Assembly (NCBI GenBank): GCA_030836185.1
Contig: JAURQH010000059.1
Location: 1 to 64,000, forward strand
Length of the DNA: 64,000 nucleotides
Direction of reading: 5' to 3'
DNA from: Planctomycetota bacterium
Lineage (GTDB): Bacteria; Planctomycetota; Planctomycetia; Planctomycetales; Planctomycetaceae
The notes below the pieces were generated by a model. The model did not search any database and was not told where the DNA came from. It worked only from the letters and a program-made list of their open reading frames with translations. The translations under genes were made by a program, and so were the position numbers. Shown piece after piece: positions 9,005 to 18,085 of the stretch (positions are counted from its first letter, which is position 1; each line of letters opens with the position of its first letter).

Positions 9005-10915
9005 TCATTCGCCGTAGTACTTGGTCATTTCCTCAAAGATCAGCGGCTCTTGAATCGAGTCACTGGTGAGGCGGGCTCGGAACCGGTGATTTCCGGCGGT
9101 CGAGCCTTTGACCTGAATCTGATAAGTCACTTCCTGATTCGGTTTCAAGTTCTGAACCGAGCGGAAGAAGACGATTCCTTTTTCCACCACATGATCCGAT
9201 GGACCTTTGGCAGAAACAAATTTCACACCTTCTGGCAGTTCAAATGCAACACCGACATTCCCGGCTGCAATCGATCCACCGTTCTTGACACGAATCTCAT
9301 AAGCGTTATCAGCACCGACTTCGACAGGATCGTCGAGGTCAACAATTTCGAGTGACAGTGCAGCCGTTCCTTCAACTCGTGTATCGAGTTCAGTAATCGC
9401 CTGTGCTCCCTGTTCGGAAACTACGGCCACTTCGTGAGTGAAGTTTCCGAAGTTGACGGCAGCCAATTCGATAGAAATTTCCTGCTTCTCACCCGGTTTC
9501 ATTTCACCGAGGAACCAGTCAATGACGCGAGACTTGCTGTCGTACTTCCCGTTGTTACCCGCTTTGACAAATTCAAAGCCGTTCGGAAGTCGGTGACGAA
9601 GACGTACATTTTCAGAGACTGCCGTACCGTCATTTTCAACGTGCAAGGTGTAAACCCCTTGACGACCTTTGTATCGCAGTCCCGGCCCATCAAGTTTCAA
9701 CGCCAAGCTTGGAGCCGCCACCATCAGGTTGACAGTTTCCTGTTTTCTCAAGCTGTTAGAGGATTCTGCGGCGAGTTTGATTTTTTGATCGCCACCTTCG
9801 ATGGCAGCCAGAGCCAATCGCACTTCGCGAACTTCACCTTCTTCGAGCGATCCAATTTCCAGCAGAAGTCGTTCACCGCGTGGGTGTTTGAGTCCTTGAG
9901 GAATCAGAGCTTCGAGCGAAACATCGCGAGCAGTACCCGTCCCCACGTTCGTGATTTTAATCACATGAGCAACCGGCTCACCAATCAGTACTTTTTCCGG
10001 CCCCTCAACGGTGACGCCGATAATGGGTTCTGCCACCACAAATTTACCAGCAGTTTGTCCTGTGAACCGAACTTTTGTCGAGAGTTCGATTTCACCGCGA
10101 CGGCTGGGGATCAATTTGACAGAAAGTTTCTGTTGAGCACCCGGATCGAGTGAGCTCAGTTTCCAGGTCACACGATCATCTGCAGAGTTTGGTTTCGGAC
10201 GAGCCGCAGTGAGTCGGACTGTCTGAGGGAAGAATGCATCGACTTCAATCTCTTCCACTGTGACATCGCCGTTGTTTTTGACGACCAAGTCAAACGCACA
10301 TTCCTCACCCACCATGATCTCCCCTTGCGGCTTCCATTCGACGGAAACATTGGGGTTTTGGGCAGTTGCCTGTGGAGTGGCTAAGGGATTTTGTGACGCA
10401 AGATCCAATTTTTCAATTGTCTGAGTCGCTTTGATCTGAATGATGTTTTCATCCCTCTTGGCTCCCTTACGAGAGTAAGCGGCGTGTATCACGTTTCCGC
10501 CCGAAGGATTGGCAACATCATCTTTCTTCTCAACTTCGTGAACAGCCGGCTTGGCGTCCAGTTCGTGAGAAGCTTGAATGATGAGGCTTTTTTGCGGCTG
10601 AGCAAACACACTTTTCACTTCTGATGACCGCGTAAATTTCTCAACGGGTGGACCAGGTGTGTGATTTTTCTCCGCTGTTTTCTTTTCCACAGTAGGAGTC
10701 GGAGCCACCGATTTCTCAGAGACCTCTTCGACTTTCGTGCGATTCCCCGGAGCCAATGGATGATCGGCAGGGATCTTTTCTGATCCCTCGGAAGACTCAA
10801 GTGCCGCTTTTCTCAATCGTTCATAAGTTGAACTGGCAGGTTGAGCCGTCAGTATTGAGGTGGAAACACACAACGCGGTTCCCGTCACCAAAATTTTTTT
10901 CCAGCAGATCATCAT
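9005..10915 (-). CDS. Exported DUF11/CARDB repeat protein
   Basis: A 636-residue protein beginning MMICWKKILVTGTALCVSTS, a signal peptide ending near LTAQPA. Residues about 35-185 are a low-complexity, charged linker. From about 190 to the end come four immunoglobulin-like units of about 105 residues each, each starting with a phrase such as 'vGEecaFDLVVKNNGDV' and containing 'ARDVSLEALIPQGLKH' type strands: DUF11 repeats, typical of large planctomycete envelope proteins. The start is fixed by a strong ribosome site, GGAAGGAG five bases before ATG 10915. It is monocistronic with its own terminator. Role: probably cell-surface or periplasmic structure or adhesion (inference). Confidence 0.85.
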   Translation of the reverse strand: MMICWKKILVTGTALCVSTSILTAQPASSTYERLRKAALESSEGSEKIPADHPLAPGNRTKVEEVSEKSVAPTPTVEKKTAEKNHTPGPPVEKFTRSSEVKSVFAQPQKSLIIQASHELDAKPAVHEVEKKDDVANPSGGNVIHAAYSRKGAKRDENIIQIKATQTIEKLDLASQNPLATPQATAQNPNVSVEWKPQGEIMVGEECAFDLVVKNNGDVTVEEIEVDAFFPQTVRLTAARPKPNSADDRVTWKLSSLDPGAQQKLSVKLIPSRRGEIELSTKVRFTGQTAGKFVVAEPIIGVTVEGPEKVLIGEPVAHVIKITNVGTGTARDVSLEALIPQGLKHPRGERLLLEIGSLEEGEVREVRLALAAIEGGDQKIKLAAESSNSLRKQETVNLMVAAPSLALKLDGPGLRYKGRQGVYTLHVENDGTAVSENVRLRHRLPNGFEFVKAGNNGKYDSKSRVIDWFLGEMKPGEKQEISIELAAVNFGNFTHEVAVVSEQGAQAITELDTRVEGTAALSLEIVDLDDPVEVGADNAYEIRVKNGGSIAAGNVGVAFELPEGVKFVSAKGPSDHVVEKGIVFFRSVQNLKPNQEVTYQIQVKGSTAGNHRFRARLTSDSIQEPLIFEEMTKYYGE

Positions 10916-11193
10916 GATCGCTCCTTCCCGAGAGGTTGGATCAGTCGATGGCTAATACCGTGTATCAATTGTCTATTGCTGATAGGGTATATTCGTTAAA
11001 AATGAGTTCCCGCCTCTGCGCGAAGTGGGCTCTTTCGTTTATTCGGTTATTCTGACTCGGCAACATCACCCGATTTGGTAAGATTTTCCGATTTTGACGG
11101 TTTTAAGTGAAGCGATCAGACTCAGACACCCTCCCCTTAAAAACGTATCTCGATACATAACAATGGCTTACGAAACACTTCAAGGAAAAAGAC

Positions 11194-12888
11194 ATGTCCG
11201 GTCAGGTGGCTCCATTTTATGAATATGATGGTGGTCAAGGCTCCGAATATGCCCGCCCTGCCCGTCATCCAAATCAAAGCCGATCAGTCCAACTCGCCAA
11301 GCATGGCATGGTCGCCACCAGTCATCCCCTCGCAGCACAAACTGGTTTAGACATTCTGAAATCGGGTGGAAATGCAGCCGATGCGGCGGTCGCGGCTTCC
11401 GCCATGATGGGTCTGGTGGAACCGATGAGCTGCGGCATCGGTGGTGACCTGTTCGTGATCTATTGGGACAACCAAACCAGGAAACTCACCGGATTGAACG
11501 CCAGTGGTCGTTCACCTCAAGGATTAACTCGCGAAGTTTTTCATTCGCAGAACATGTCACAGATACCCATCGATGGGCCATTATCGTGGTCGGTTCCCGG
11601 ATGTGTTGATGGTTGGTCGGAACTGCTGAATAGGCATGGGACACAGTCGCTGATTGAACTGCTCACACCCTCGATTCAAACCGCCAAAGAAGGGTTCCCG
11701 GTTCCAGAAGTCATTGCCGGCTATTGGTCTTCTGCCACGAATGCACTCTCAAACTGGAAAGGTTCAGCAGAAACATTTCTGCCCGGTGGAGGATCTCCCG
11801 CTGAAGGAACACTTTTCCGCAATCTCGAACTGGCCGAAAGCTATCAACAGATTGCCGAGCAAGGAAAAGACGCCTTCTATCGTGGAGCCATCGCTGAAAA
11901 AATGATTGTCTGCAATGACGAAGTCGGCGGCTATCTTTCACACGACGATCTTGCTTCCCACACATCGGAATGGATCGATCCCGTCTCGACCAATTACCGT
12001 GGCTACGATGTCTGGGAGTTACCACCGAATGGTCAAGGCATCGCCGTGCTGGAGATGCTCAACATCATCGAACAACATGATGTCTCAGCGATGGGACCAA
12101 AATCAGTCGACTGGATTCATCTTTTCACAGAAGCCAAAAAGCTGGCCTTCGCCGACCGGGCCAGTTTCTATGCCGACATGAGTATGGCCGACGTTCCCGT
12201 CGAACAATTGATCTCCAAAGAATATGCCAAACGTCAAAACCAACGAGTCAACATGCAGCAGGCGGCAACCAATGTCGATCCCGGCGATCCATTGCTCTCA
12301 CACGGAGATACCATTTATCTGACCGTCGTCGATCAAAACCGTAATTGTTGTTCTCTCATTCAATCCAACTTTCATGGCTTCGGATCGAAGATCGCCCCAC
12401 CAGGAACCGGCTTCGTCATGCAGAACCGGGGAGCATTGTTTTCTCTCGATGAGAATCATCCGAACTCTCTCGAACCGGGCAAACGCCCCTTCCACACCAT
12501 CATTCCCGCGATGGTTACGAAGGATAACAAGCCGTGGTTTTGCTTCGGCGTGATGGGCGGAGATATGCAACCGCAGGGACATACTCAAGTGCTGGTCAAC
12601 ATGATCGACTTCGACATGAATGTACAGATGGCGGGCGACCTCGCTCGTGTTTCGCATATCGGTTCACCGACTCCCACCGGTCTTCCCGAAGCCAGTGGTG
12701 GAGGAGAGATATTGGTTGAAGCGGGTATTGACGACGAAACGATTGAGCAACTCGAACAACGCGGGCATCAGGTCAAACGTGCCGTTGGTGCGTTTGGCGG
12801 CTATCAGGGAATTCTGATTGATCCCGAGACCAATGTTTTACACGGTGCCACGGAATCGCGCAAAGATGGAGCCGTCGTCGGGTATTGA
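11194..12888 (+). CDS. Gamma-glutamyltransferase family (Ntn-hydrolase)
   Basis: A 564-residue protein of the GGT fold: NAADAAVAASAMMGLVEPMSCG near the start and GIGGDLFVIYWD after it, as in YwrD/GGT-like proteins. The self-processing nucleophile is probably Thr373 in HGDTIYLTVVD, aligned with the TTHxSVVD of classical GGT. The C-terminal glycine-rich pocket is FGVMGGDMQPQGHTQVLVN. There is no signal peptide, unlike classical periplasmic GGT, so a cytoplasmic role on gamma-glutamyl compounds is likely. RBS CAAGGA precedes the ATG. Substrate (glutathione, gamma-glutamyl peptides or other amides) cannot be read from sequence. Followed by a stem-loop at 12891-12919. Confidence 0.9.
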   Translation: MSGQVAPFYEYDGGQGSEYARPARHPNQSRSVQLAKHGMVATSHPLAAQTGLDILKSGGNAADAAVAASAMMGLVEPMSCGIGGDLFVIYWDNQTRKLTGLNASGRSPQGLTREVFHSQNMSQIPIDGPLSWSVPGCVDGWSELLNRHGTQSLIELLTPSIQTAKEGFPVPEVIAGYWSSATNALSNWKGSAETFLPGGGSPAEGTLFRNLELAESYQQIAEQGKDAFYRGAIAEKMIVCNDEVGGYLSHDDLASHTSEWIDPVSTNYRGYDVWELPPNGQGIAVLEMLNIIEQHDVSAMGPKSVDWIHLFTEAKKLAFADRASFYADMSMADVPVEQLISKEYAKRQNQRVNMQQAATNVDPGDPLLSHGDTIYLTVVDQNRNCCSLIQSNFHGFGSKIAPPGTGFVMQNRGALFSLDENHPNSLEPGKRPFHTIIPAMVTKDNKPWFCFGVMGGDMQPQGHTQVLVNMIDFDMNVQMAGDLARVSHIGSPTPTGLPEASGGGEILVEAGIDDETIEQLEQRGHQVKRAVGAFGGYQGILIDPETNVLHGATESRKDGAVVGY

Positions 12889-12890
12889 AC

Positions 12891-12919
12891 CTGGGGAATA
12901 GCTGAGTCGCCTTCCCCAG
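12891..12919 (+). terminator. Stem-loop after the GGT-family gene
   Basis: CTGGGGAA (12891-12898) pairs perfectly with TTCCCCAG (12912-12919), two bases after the stop codon. There is no real T-run (AATTTAAC follows), so it may be a weak terminator or an mRNA 3' end stabiliser. Confidence 0.45.
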
Positions 12920-12991
12920 AATTTAACACTCATCTGCTATCTTCTACGATCAAACAACCGGTTTTCAGTGTCGTAGAGAAGTGAGCCCACG

Positions 12992-14314
12992 TTGCAGCAC
13001 GACGAAACTTCCAATCAGAACAGCAGAAATCAAATGCTGATCGCCGCAGCGGCGGCATTCTGTACGTATTTCTGCATGTACGCGTTTCGAAAACCGTTTA
13101 CGGCAGCGACTTACGAAGGTCAGGAAGTGTTCGGGTTGGGACTGAAAACTGTGCTGGTTGTCTCGCAATTGGTCGGCTACATGTTGTCAAAATTTATTGG
13201 CATCAAGGTCGTCTCCGAAATGCCGGCGAAATATCGAGCTGGCGGAATTCTCGGTTTGATTCTCTTGGCAGAGCTAGCGTTGGTTGGTTTTGCCTTTGTG
13301 CCAACTCAATTCAAGTTCTTGATGCTGTTTCTGAACGGCTTACCACTCGGCATGGTATTCGGTTTGGTGCTGGCTTATCTGGAAGGACGCAAACACACCG
13401 AAGCCCTTTCGGCGACACTCTGTGCCAGCTTCATCATTTCTTCGGGAGTGGTGAAATCGGTGGGGCGATGGTTGATCGTCGATTTCGGCGTCAGTGAATT
13501 TTCGATGCCGATGATTGCAGGATCGATCTTCCTGCTGCCGTTATTGATTTCTGTCTGGTTCCTCCAAAAAAACCCTCCTCCCGACACGAGCGACCAAAAA
13601 TTACGGAATGAACGAACCACGATGAATGGCCAAGCGCGCTTGAAATTTTTCAAAGCGTATTGGCCAGGATTATCTCTCTTTGTTTTTGTCTATGTTGCGT
13701 TGACCGTGATCCGCACGATTCGGGATGACTTTGGAGTTGAAATTTGGCGAGATATGGGAGTCGAAGGGGAGCCGAGCATTTTTGCTCGTTCAGAAACGGT
13801 TGTGGCCATATGTGTGACAGCACTGAATGCTTTGGCGATATTGATTACTCACAATCTCGCAGCAATCAGAGCGACCATTACCTTGTTGTGCGTCTCTTTT
13901 GGAGTGGTCATCGCATCGGCCATTCTCCAGGCGAATGGTGCACTGCCACCGTTTGTATTTATGGTGATGTGCGGTGTGGGGCTATACATTCCTTACGTGG
14001 CTTTTCACACCACCCTGTTCGAGCGTTTGATCGCGGCCTCCAAGCATCCGGGAAATCTCGGCTTTTTGATGTATCTCGCCGACGCGATGGGATATCTCGG
14101 CTACGCCTGTGTTATGGTGTTTCGTTCTTCGATGCAAGACCCAACGAACTTTCTGCCGTTCTTCCGTGGATCGTTACTACTGGTCTCCACCGCCTCCATC
14201 GTGGCGTTAATCGTCTCGATGATTTACTTTCAGAACGTCCTCAGAAAAGAAGATGCCGAACTTCTGCAACAAGGCGACCAGCAACCGGTCGAAGAATTGG
14301 CTCCCGCCGATTAA
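12992..14314 (+). CDS. DUF5690-family MFS-like transporter of the phosphonate operon
   Basis: A 440-residue polytopic membrane protein with about 12 hydrophobic segments (for example AAAAFCTYFCMYAFRKPFTA, LGLILLAELALVGFAFV) and a short soluble C-terminus. The opening motif with TYFCMYAFRKPFTA matches DUF5690, a major-facilitator branch I recall beside phosphonatase genes in Bacteroidetes and planctomycetes. It is first in a four-gene operon: the next gene starts nine bases after its stop. Uptake of an organophosphonate or export of a product is inferred from position only. The start is TTG at 12992, preceded by GAGAAGTGAG; ATG 13034 is an alternative that would still keep the first helix. Confidence 0.82.
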   Translation: MQHDETSNQNSRNQMLIAAAAAFCTYFCMYAFRKPFTAATYEGQEVFGLGLKTVLVVSQLVGYMLSKFIGIKVVSEMPAKYRAGGILGLILLAELALVGFAFVPTQFKFLMLFLNGLPLGMVFGLVLAYLEGRKHTEALSATLCASFIISSGVVKSVGRWLIVDFGVSEFSMPMIAGSIFLLPLLISVWFLQKNPPPDTSDQKLRNERTTMNGQARLKFFKAYWPGLSLFVFVYVALTVIRTIRDDFGVEIWRDMGVEGEPSIFARSETVVAICVTALNALAILITHNLAAIRATITLLCVSFGVVIASAILQANGALPPFVFMVMCGVGLYIPYVAFHTTLFERLIAASKHPGNLGFLMYLADAMGYLGYACVMVFRSSMQDPTNFLPFFRGSLLLVSTASIVALIVSMIYFQNVLRKEDAELLQQGDQQPVEELAPAD

Positions 14315-14323
14315 ACTTTCATC

Positions 14324-15451
14324 ATGACATCTGTGACCACCAACCATTCTTCAATCTGTTGGGCCGCCGTCTTCACGGGCGCTGATCAACCACTCCAACT
14401 GCGTGAGTTTCCCAAACCAATCGCTCAAGCTGGTGAAGCACTCGTGCGGATTGAATGTTGCACCATTTGCGGCAGCGATCTGCATACCATCACCGGCAAG
14501 CGGAAAGAACCAACTCCCGCCATCCTGGGGCACGAAATATTGGGAGTCGTCGAAGAAGTCGGAAAGCCTCCTCTCACCGATATCAGTGGCGTTTCGCTGT
14601 CCGTCGGTGATCGCGTCACTTGGTCAGTCGCCGTTTCCTGCGGAAGCTGTAAATTGTGCCAAACTGGTTATCCACAAAAATGTAAGACGCTGTCCAAGTA
14701 TGGGCATGAACTGGCAGAAGGACGTACTGCACTCAGCGGAGGACTGGCCCAGTTCATTCTGCTGAAAGCGGGTAGTGCTGTGATGAAGGTTTCGCCATCA
14801 CTCCCCGCAGAAGTCATTTGTCCTGTCAACTGCGCCACGGCAACTATCGCAGCCGCGTATCGAGTGACCGGAGACATCGATGGTAAAAACGTGCTGATTT
14901 TCGGAGCCGGGATGCTGGGGCTGTCGGCTGCCGCTTTGGCAACATCTTCGGGTGCGGCATCGGTGACCGTTTGCGACATCAATCAGGAACGTCTGAAAAC
15001 GGCCCAGCAGTTTGGAGCCGACCATACCGTCGAAGCTCACGCAGACATCACGATTCTCAAACAACGTCTCTTCGAATCAGCCAACCTCGAACAATTCGAT
15101 ATTATTCTCGAACTCTTGGGTGCCCCCGCCGCGATTTCAGCAACTGCGCCATTGGCGGCGATCGGAGCACACATTGTCCTGGTCGGATCGGTCATGCCAG
15201 TGGGATTGATCGGATTCGATCCCGAACAAATCGTGCGTCGCTGGATTTCCATTCACGGCGTGCACAACTATGCTCCCGAAGATTTACAGACGGCGGTCGC
15301 GTTTCTGGAACAGCATCATACCGCGTACCCCTTTGCACAACTCGTGGAACGCAGCTTCTCGCTGGATACAATCAACGAAGCAGTCGAGTATGCAGTCGAA
15401 CACCGACCTGTGCGCATTGCCGTTAAGCCAATTGCAGGATCGCAACCATGA
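14324..15451 (+). CDS. Zinc-binding alcohol dehydrogenase, phosphonate-catabolism type (TIGR03366/HpnZ-like)
   Basis: A 375-residue medium-chain dehydrogenase. Catalytic zinc ligands are Cys49 (CTICGSDLH) and the GHE motif at His70-Glu71; structural zinc ligands are Cys106, Cys109, Cys112 and Cys120 (CGSCKLCQTGYPQKC). The NAD(P)-binding Rossmann motif is FGAGMLGLSAA. It resembles the family annotated as phosphonate catabolism associated alcohol dehydrogenase, always seen near phnX-type genes. It might oxidise a hydroxylated phosphonate or an aldehyde product; the substrate is not known to me. It overlaps the next gene by four bases (ATGA), showing translational coupling. Confidence 0.88.
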   Translation: MTSVTTNHSSICWAAVFTGADQPLQLREFPKPIAQAGEALVRIECCTICGSDLHTITGKRKEPTPAILGHEILGVVEEVGKPPLTDISGVSLSVGDRVTWSVAVSCGSCKLCQTGYPQKCKTLSKYGHELAEGRTALSGGLAQFILLKAGSAVMKVSPSLPAEVICPVNCATATIAAAYRVTGDIDGKNVLIFGAGMLGLSAAALATSSGAASVTVCDINQERLKTAQQFGADHTVEAHADITILKQRLFESANLEQFDIILELLGAPAAISATAPLAAIGAHIVLVGSVMPVGLIGFDPEQIVRRWISIHGVHNYAPEDLQTAVAFLEQHHTAYPFAQLVERSFSLDTINEAVEYAVEHRPVRIAVKPIAGSQP

Positions 15452-16578
15452 CAACTCATTATGATGTGGCCATCATCGGTGGAGGAATTGTTGGCTTGGC
15501 GAATGCCTGGATGGCGGCGCGCAGAAATCTGAAAGTCGTTCTATTCGAAAGGACGTCGGTCGCTCAAGGAGCATCCGTCCGTAATTTTGGGATGATCTGG
15601 CCCGTCGGACAGCTTGCCGGAGAAACGCTCACGATGGCGATGCGGTCACGTGATTTATGGCTGGAGTTGAATGCAGCAGGCGCGGTCGAACTCGAAGAGT
15701 GTGGCTCCTTACACGTGGCTCATCAGACCGATGAGTTGGCCGTGCTGGAAGAGTTCTGCAACTTAGGCTCCTATGAGGTCTCAATGCACACACCGGCAGA
15801 GACATTACAAAAGTCATCACTCGTCAATCCAGAGGGGTTGCTGGGAGCGATGTGGAGTCCCACCGAATTGCGTGTTGATCCACGAACGGCCAGCGCAAAC
15901 ATTGCCAAATGGTTGGCAGAGAGTCAGGACGTGGACACTCAGTTTAACACACCGATTGTCGGCATCGACAAAAAGACAATGACAGCCGCCGATGGTCGAC
16001 AATGGTCGGCAGACAAAATCGTGATCTGTAGTGGCAGTGATTTGCAGACATTGTACCCTGATCTCTTACAACAATCTGGATTGAAGCTCTGCAAATTGCA
16101 AATGCTGAAATCAATTGCTCAGAAGGAAACGATCCCGAACTCACCCCACATCGCCAGCGGCCTCACCCTGCGGCATTACAGCTCTTTTCGCGAATGCCCT
16201 TCACTGCAAACCCTCAAAGCAAGGATTGCCGAACAAACACCCGAACTCGACCAATACGGAATTCATGTGATGGCGTCTCAGTTTTCGAACGGCGAAATCA
16301 TCCTGGGAGATTCGCATGAATACGGCGACGACATCACGCCGTTTGACTCGCTCGAAATCGATGACTTACTCCTGCGAGAGTTACGCAAAGTCATTTGTCT
16401 GGAGGATTGGACAATCATCGAACGCTGGCACGGGATCTATGCCAAACATTCTGACTTACCCGTCTATCAAGCGTCCCCTGAACCGGGCGTGTTTGTGATG
16501 GTCGGACCGGGAGGCGCAGGGATGACGATGTCTTTCGGACTGGCAGATCACGCCTGGAACACCACTTTAGGAAATTGA
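15448..16578 (+). CDS. FAD-dependent oxidoreductase, phosphonate type (TIGR03364/HpnW-like)
   Basis: A 376-residue flavoprotein of the D-amino-acid oxidase/glycine oxidase fold. N-terminal dinucleotide motif GGGIVGLANAW at residues 11-21, ASVRNFGMIWPVGQ (family signature), and a C-terminal FAD motif GPGGAGMTMSFGLADHAWN. TIGR03364 members cluster with phnX; published biochemistry that I recall shows related enzymes (PbfC/PbfD type) oxidise N-methyl-2-aminoethylphosphonate, and some also 2-aminoethylphosphonate, directly to phosphonoacetaldehyde. This operon has no PhnW transaminase, so this enzyme probably supplies PhnX with substrate. It begins inside the previous stop codon and ends three bases before phnX. 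Confidence 0.9.
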   Translation: MTTHYDVAIIGGGIVGLANAWMAARRNLKVVLFERTSVAQGASVRNFGMIWPVGQLAGETLTMAMRSRDLWLELNAAGAVELEECGSLHVAHQTDELAVLEEFCNLGSYEVSMHTPAETLQKSSLVNPEGLLGAMWSPTELRVDPRTASANIAKWLAESQDVDTQFNTPIVGIDKKTMTAADGRQWSADKIVICSGSDLQTLYPDLLQQSGLKLCKLQMLKSIAQKETIPNSPHIASGLTLRHYSSFRECPSLQTLKARIAEQTPELDQYGIHVMASQFSNGEIILGDSHEYGDDITPFDSLEIDDLLLRELRKVICLEDWTIIERWHGIYAKHSDLPVYQASPEPGVFVMVGPGGAGMTMSFGLADHAWNTTLGN

Positions 16579-16581
16579 ATC

Positions 16582-17415
16582 ATGAATCAACCTTGCCAAC
16601 ATTTGAAAGCCATCGTTTTTGATTGGGCCGGCACCACCGTCGATCACGGTTGCTGCGCACCGGCGATTGTCTTTCAAAAGATTTTTACAGACCGCGGTGT
16701 TGAAGTGACAGCCGCACAAGCGCGCGAGCCGATGGGTAAAGCGAAACGAGACCACATTGCCACGGTCGCCGCGATCCCTTCTGTTGCGGCGGCTTGGGAA
16801 GCCAAGTTTGGCAAGCCGTGCAGTGAAAAAGATATCGACGATCTCTACAGCAAGTTTCTGCCCTTGCAGCAACAGATCCTCAACGACTATTCCGAGCTAA
16901 TTCCCGGCGTAGTCAACGCCGTCAATCAATGTCGCGAATGGGGACTCAAGATTGGCTCTACCACCGGCTACACTCAGGAACTGATGGAAGTCGTCACTCC
17001 GGCAGCCGCGAAACAGGGTTACGAGCCCGATTGCCTCTTCTGTGCTGGCGATACGGCACAAGGTCGCCCTGCACCCTATCTCCTCCATGCGTGTGCCGAG
17101 CAAATGGGAGTCTGGCCGATGTGGTCGATTGTGAAAGTCGATGACACTCCCGTCGGCATCGAAGCGGGACGCAATGCGGGTTGCTGGACAGTCGGCATCA
17201 CGCGCACCGGAAATTGTGTCGGTCTGACCTTGGAAGAAACTGAGAAGATGCCCGCCGAGACACTGAAAGCACTCTGCAACAGCGCAGCCGAGAAATTAAA
17301 TGCTGCCGGTGCTCACTTCATCCTAGAAACGGTCGCCGATCTTCCACCATTGATTCAGGAAATCGAACAACGCATGGCCGTTGGTGAGTTGCCGGTTTCA
17401 TTTACTCGGTCATGA
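16582..17415 (+). CDS. phnX: Phosphonoacetaldehyde hydrolase (phosphonatase)
   Basis: A 277-residue HAD-superfamily enzyme that cleaves the C-P bond of phosphonoacetaldehyde to acetaldehyde and phosphate. Motif 1 FDWAGTTVDHG has nucleophile Asp14. Lys55 in MGKAKRDH occupies the position of the Schiff-base lysine in Bacillus PhnX (MGLLKIDH). Motif 2 is KIGSTTGYT, and motif 3/4 includes KVDDTPVGIEAGRNAG (family usual VGDT; here VDDT). Length matches the family (about 265-280). RBS AGGA lies in the end of the preceding gene. Last gene of the operon; its stop abuts the stop of a convergent gene. Confidence 0.95.
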   Translation: MNQPCQHLKAIVFDWAGTTVDHGCCAPAIVFQKIFTDRGVEVTAAQAREPMGKAKRDHIATVAAIPSVAAAWEAKFGKPCSEKDIDDLYSKFLPLQQQILNDYSELIPGVVNAVNQCREWGLKIGSTTGYTQELMEVVTPAAAKQGYEPDCLFCAGDTAQGRPAPYLLHACAEQMGVWPMWSIVKVDDTPVGIEAGRNAGCWTVGITRTGNCVGLTLEETEKMPAETLKALCNSAAEKLNAAGAHFILETVADLPPLIQEIEQRMAVGELPVSFTRS

Positions 17416-17416
17416 T

Positions 17417-17932
17417 TTACCCACCATTGTGTGCCATCAACACCAGCTTGTTGATAATCTTCACCACCTTGTGTGCATGACCCTGCTCGACTTTGACTCC
17501 TTCAATCACACTACGCTTGAACGCGATTGCCGCCAAATCGGCTGAATGCGAAGTCACCGAAATCATCAATGATTTATGCAGAAAGTAATAGATGATGGGA
17601 ATCAATCCCAACCCGAAAACCGGCAGTAACGGAATACCAATCACGAAGTAGATGAAGGGTTTGAAAAATCCCGATGCCGTATTACTGACCGAACTCATCG
17701 GAATCATCATTGTGGTGCTACCACTCAAGTTGGATGTTTGAAACAGGATATGATCTCGATAAACCTCGAAGATTGTTGTGGAATCGATTCCAATCAGCGA
17801 AAGGAAGAAATCGACGAGCCCCGATTTACGACCCACGATGCGAACATACTTTCCATCCTCTGGTGTGGTGGAATACCAGAACTCTTTGGTTGCCAGAGCG
17901 GAAGGGCCAAGAATCGCGGCGATCGAGTGCAT
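17417..17932 (-). CDS. Unknown small membrane protein
   Basis: A 171-residue protein I do not recognise. Residues 1-85 look soluble with beta strands (YVRIVGRKSGLVDFFLSLIG, TIFEVYRDHILFQTSN), followed by two hydrophobic helices (about 92-127, with PFIYFVIGIPLLPVFGLGLI) and a soluble basic C-terminus ending KVVKIINKLVLMAHNGG. The pattern resembles small PH-like or bPH2-like membrane proteins but this is weak. It is convergent with phnX, stop codons one base apart, so it is not part of that operon. No good ribosome site was seen before the ATG. Confidence 0.65.
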   Translation of the reverse strand: MHSIAAILGPSALATKEFWYSTTPEDGKYVRIVGRKSGLVDFFLSLIGIDSTTIFEVYRDHILFQTSNLSGSTTMMIPMSSVSNTASGFFKPFIYFVIGIPLLPVFGLGLIPIIYYFLHKSLMISVTSHSADLAAIAFKRSVIEGVKVEQGHAHKVVKIINKLVLMAHNGG

Positions 17933-18085
17933 GTCAGAAGCTCGCTTGCTAGAAGAATGAATCCGGGATTGGACAACTCATCAAGTCACGATATCCAGTA
18001 AAATCCAGACAATAACATAATCAGTGTCCACCGGTGCTTCAAGCATTTTTTCGTAAGAAATTACCTGAATCGACACCCCTCAGAA

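Noticed and set aside
9434-10153. 239-codon plus-strand ORF
   Set aside because: Antisense shadow of the DUF11 repeat gene; Phe/Arg-rich and without family features.
13744-14385. 213-codon plus-strand ORF
   Set aside because: Out-of-frame shadow of the DUF5690 gene with Arg/His/Ser-rich product.
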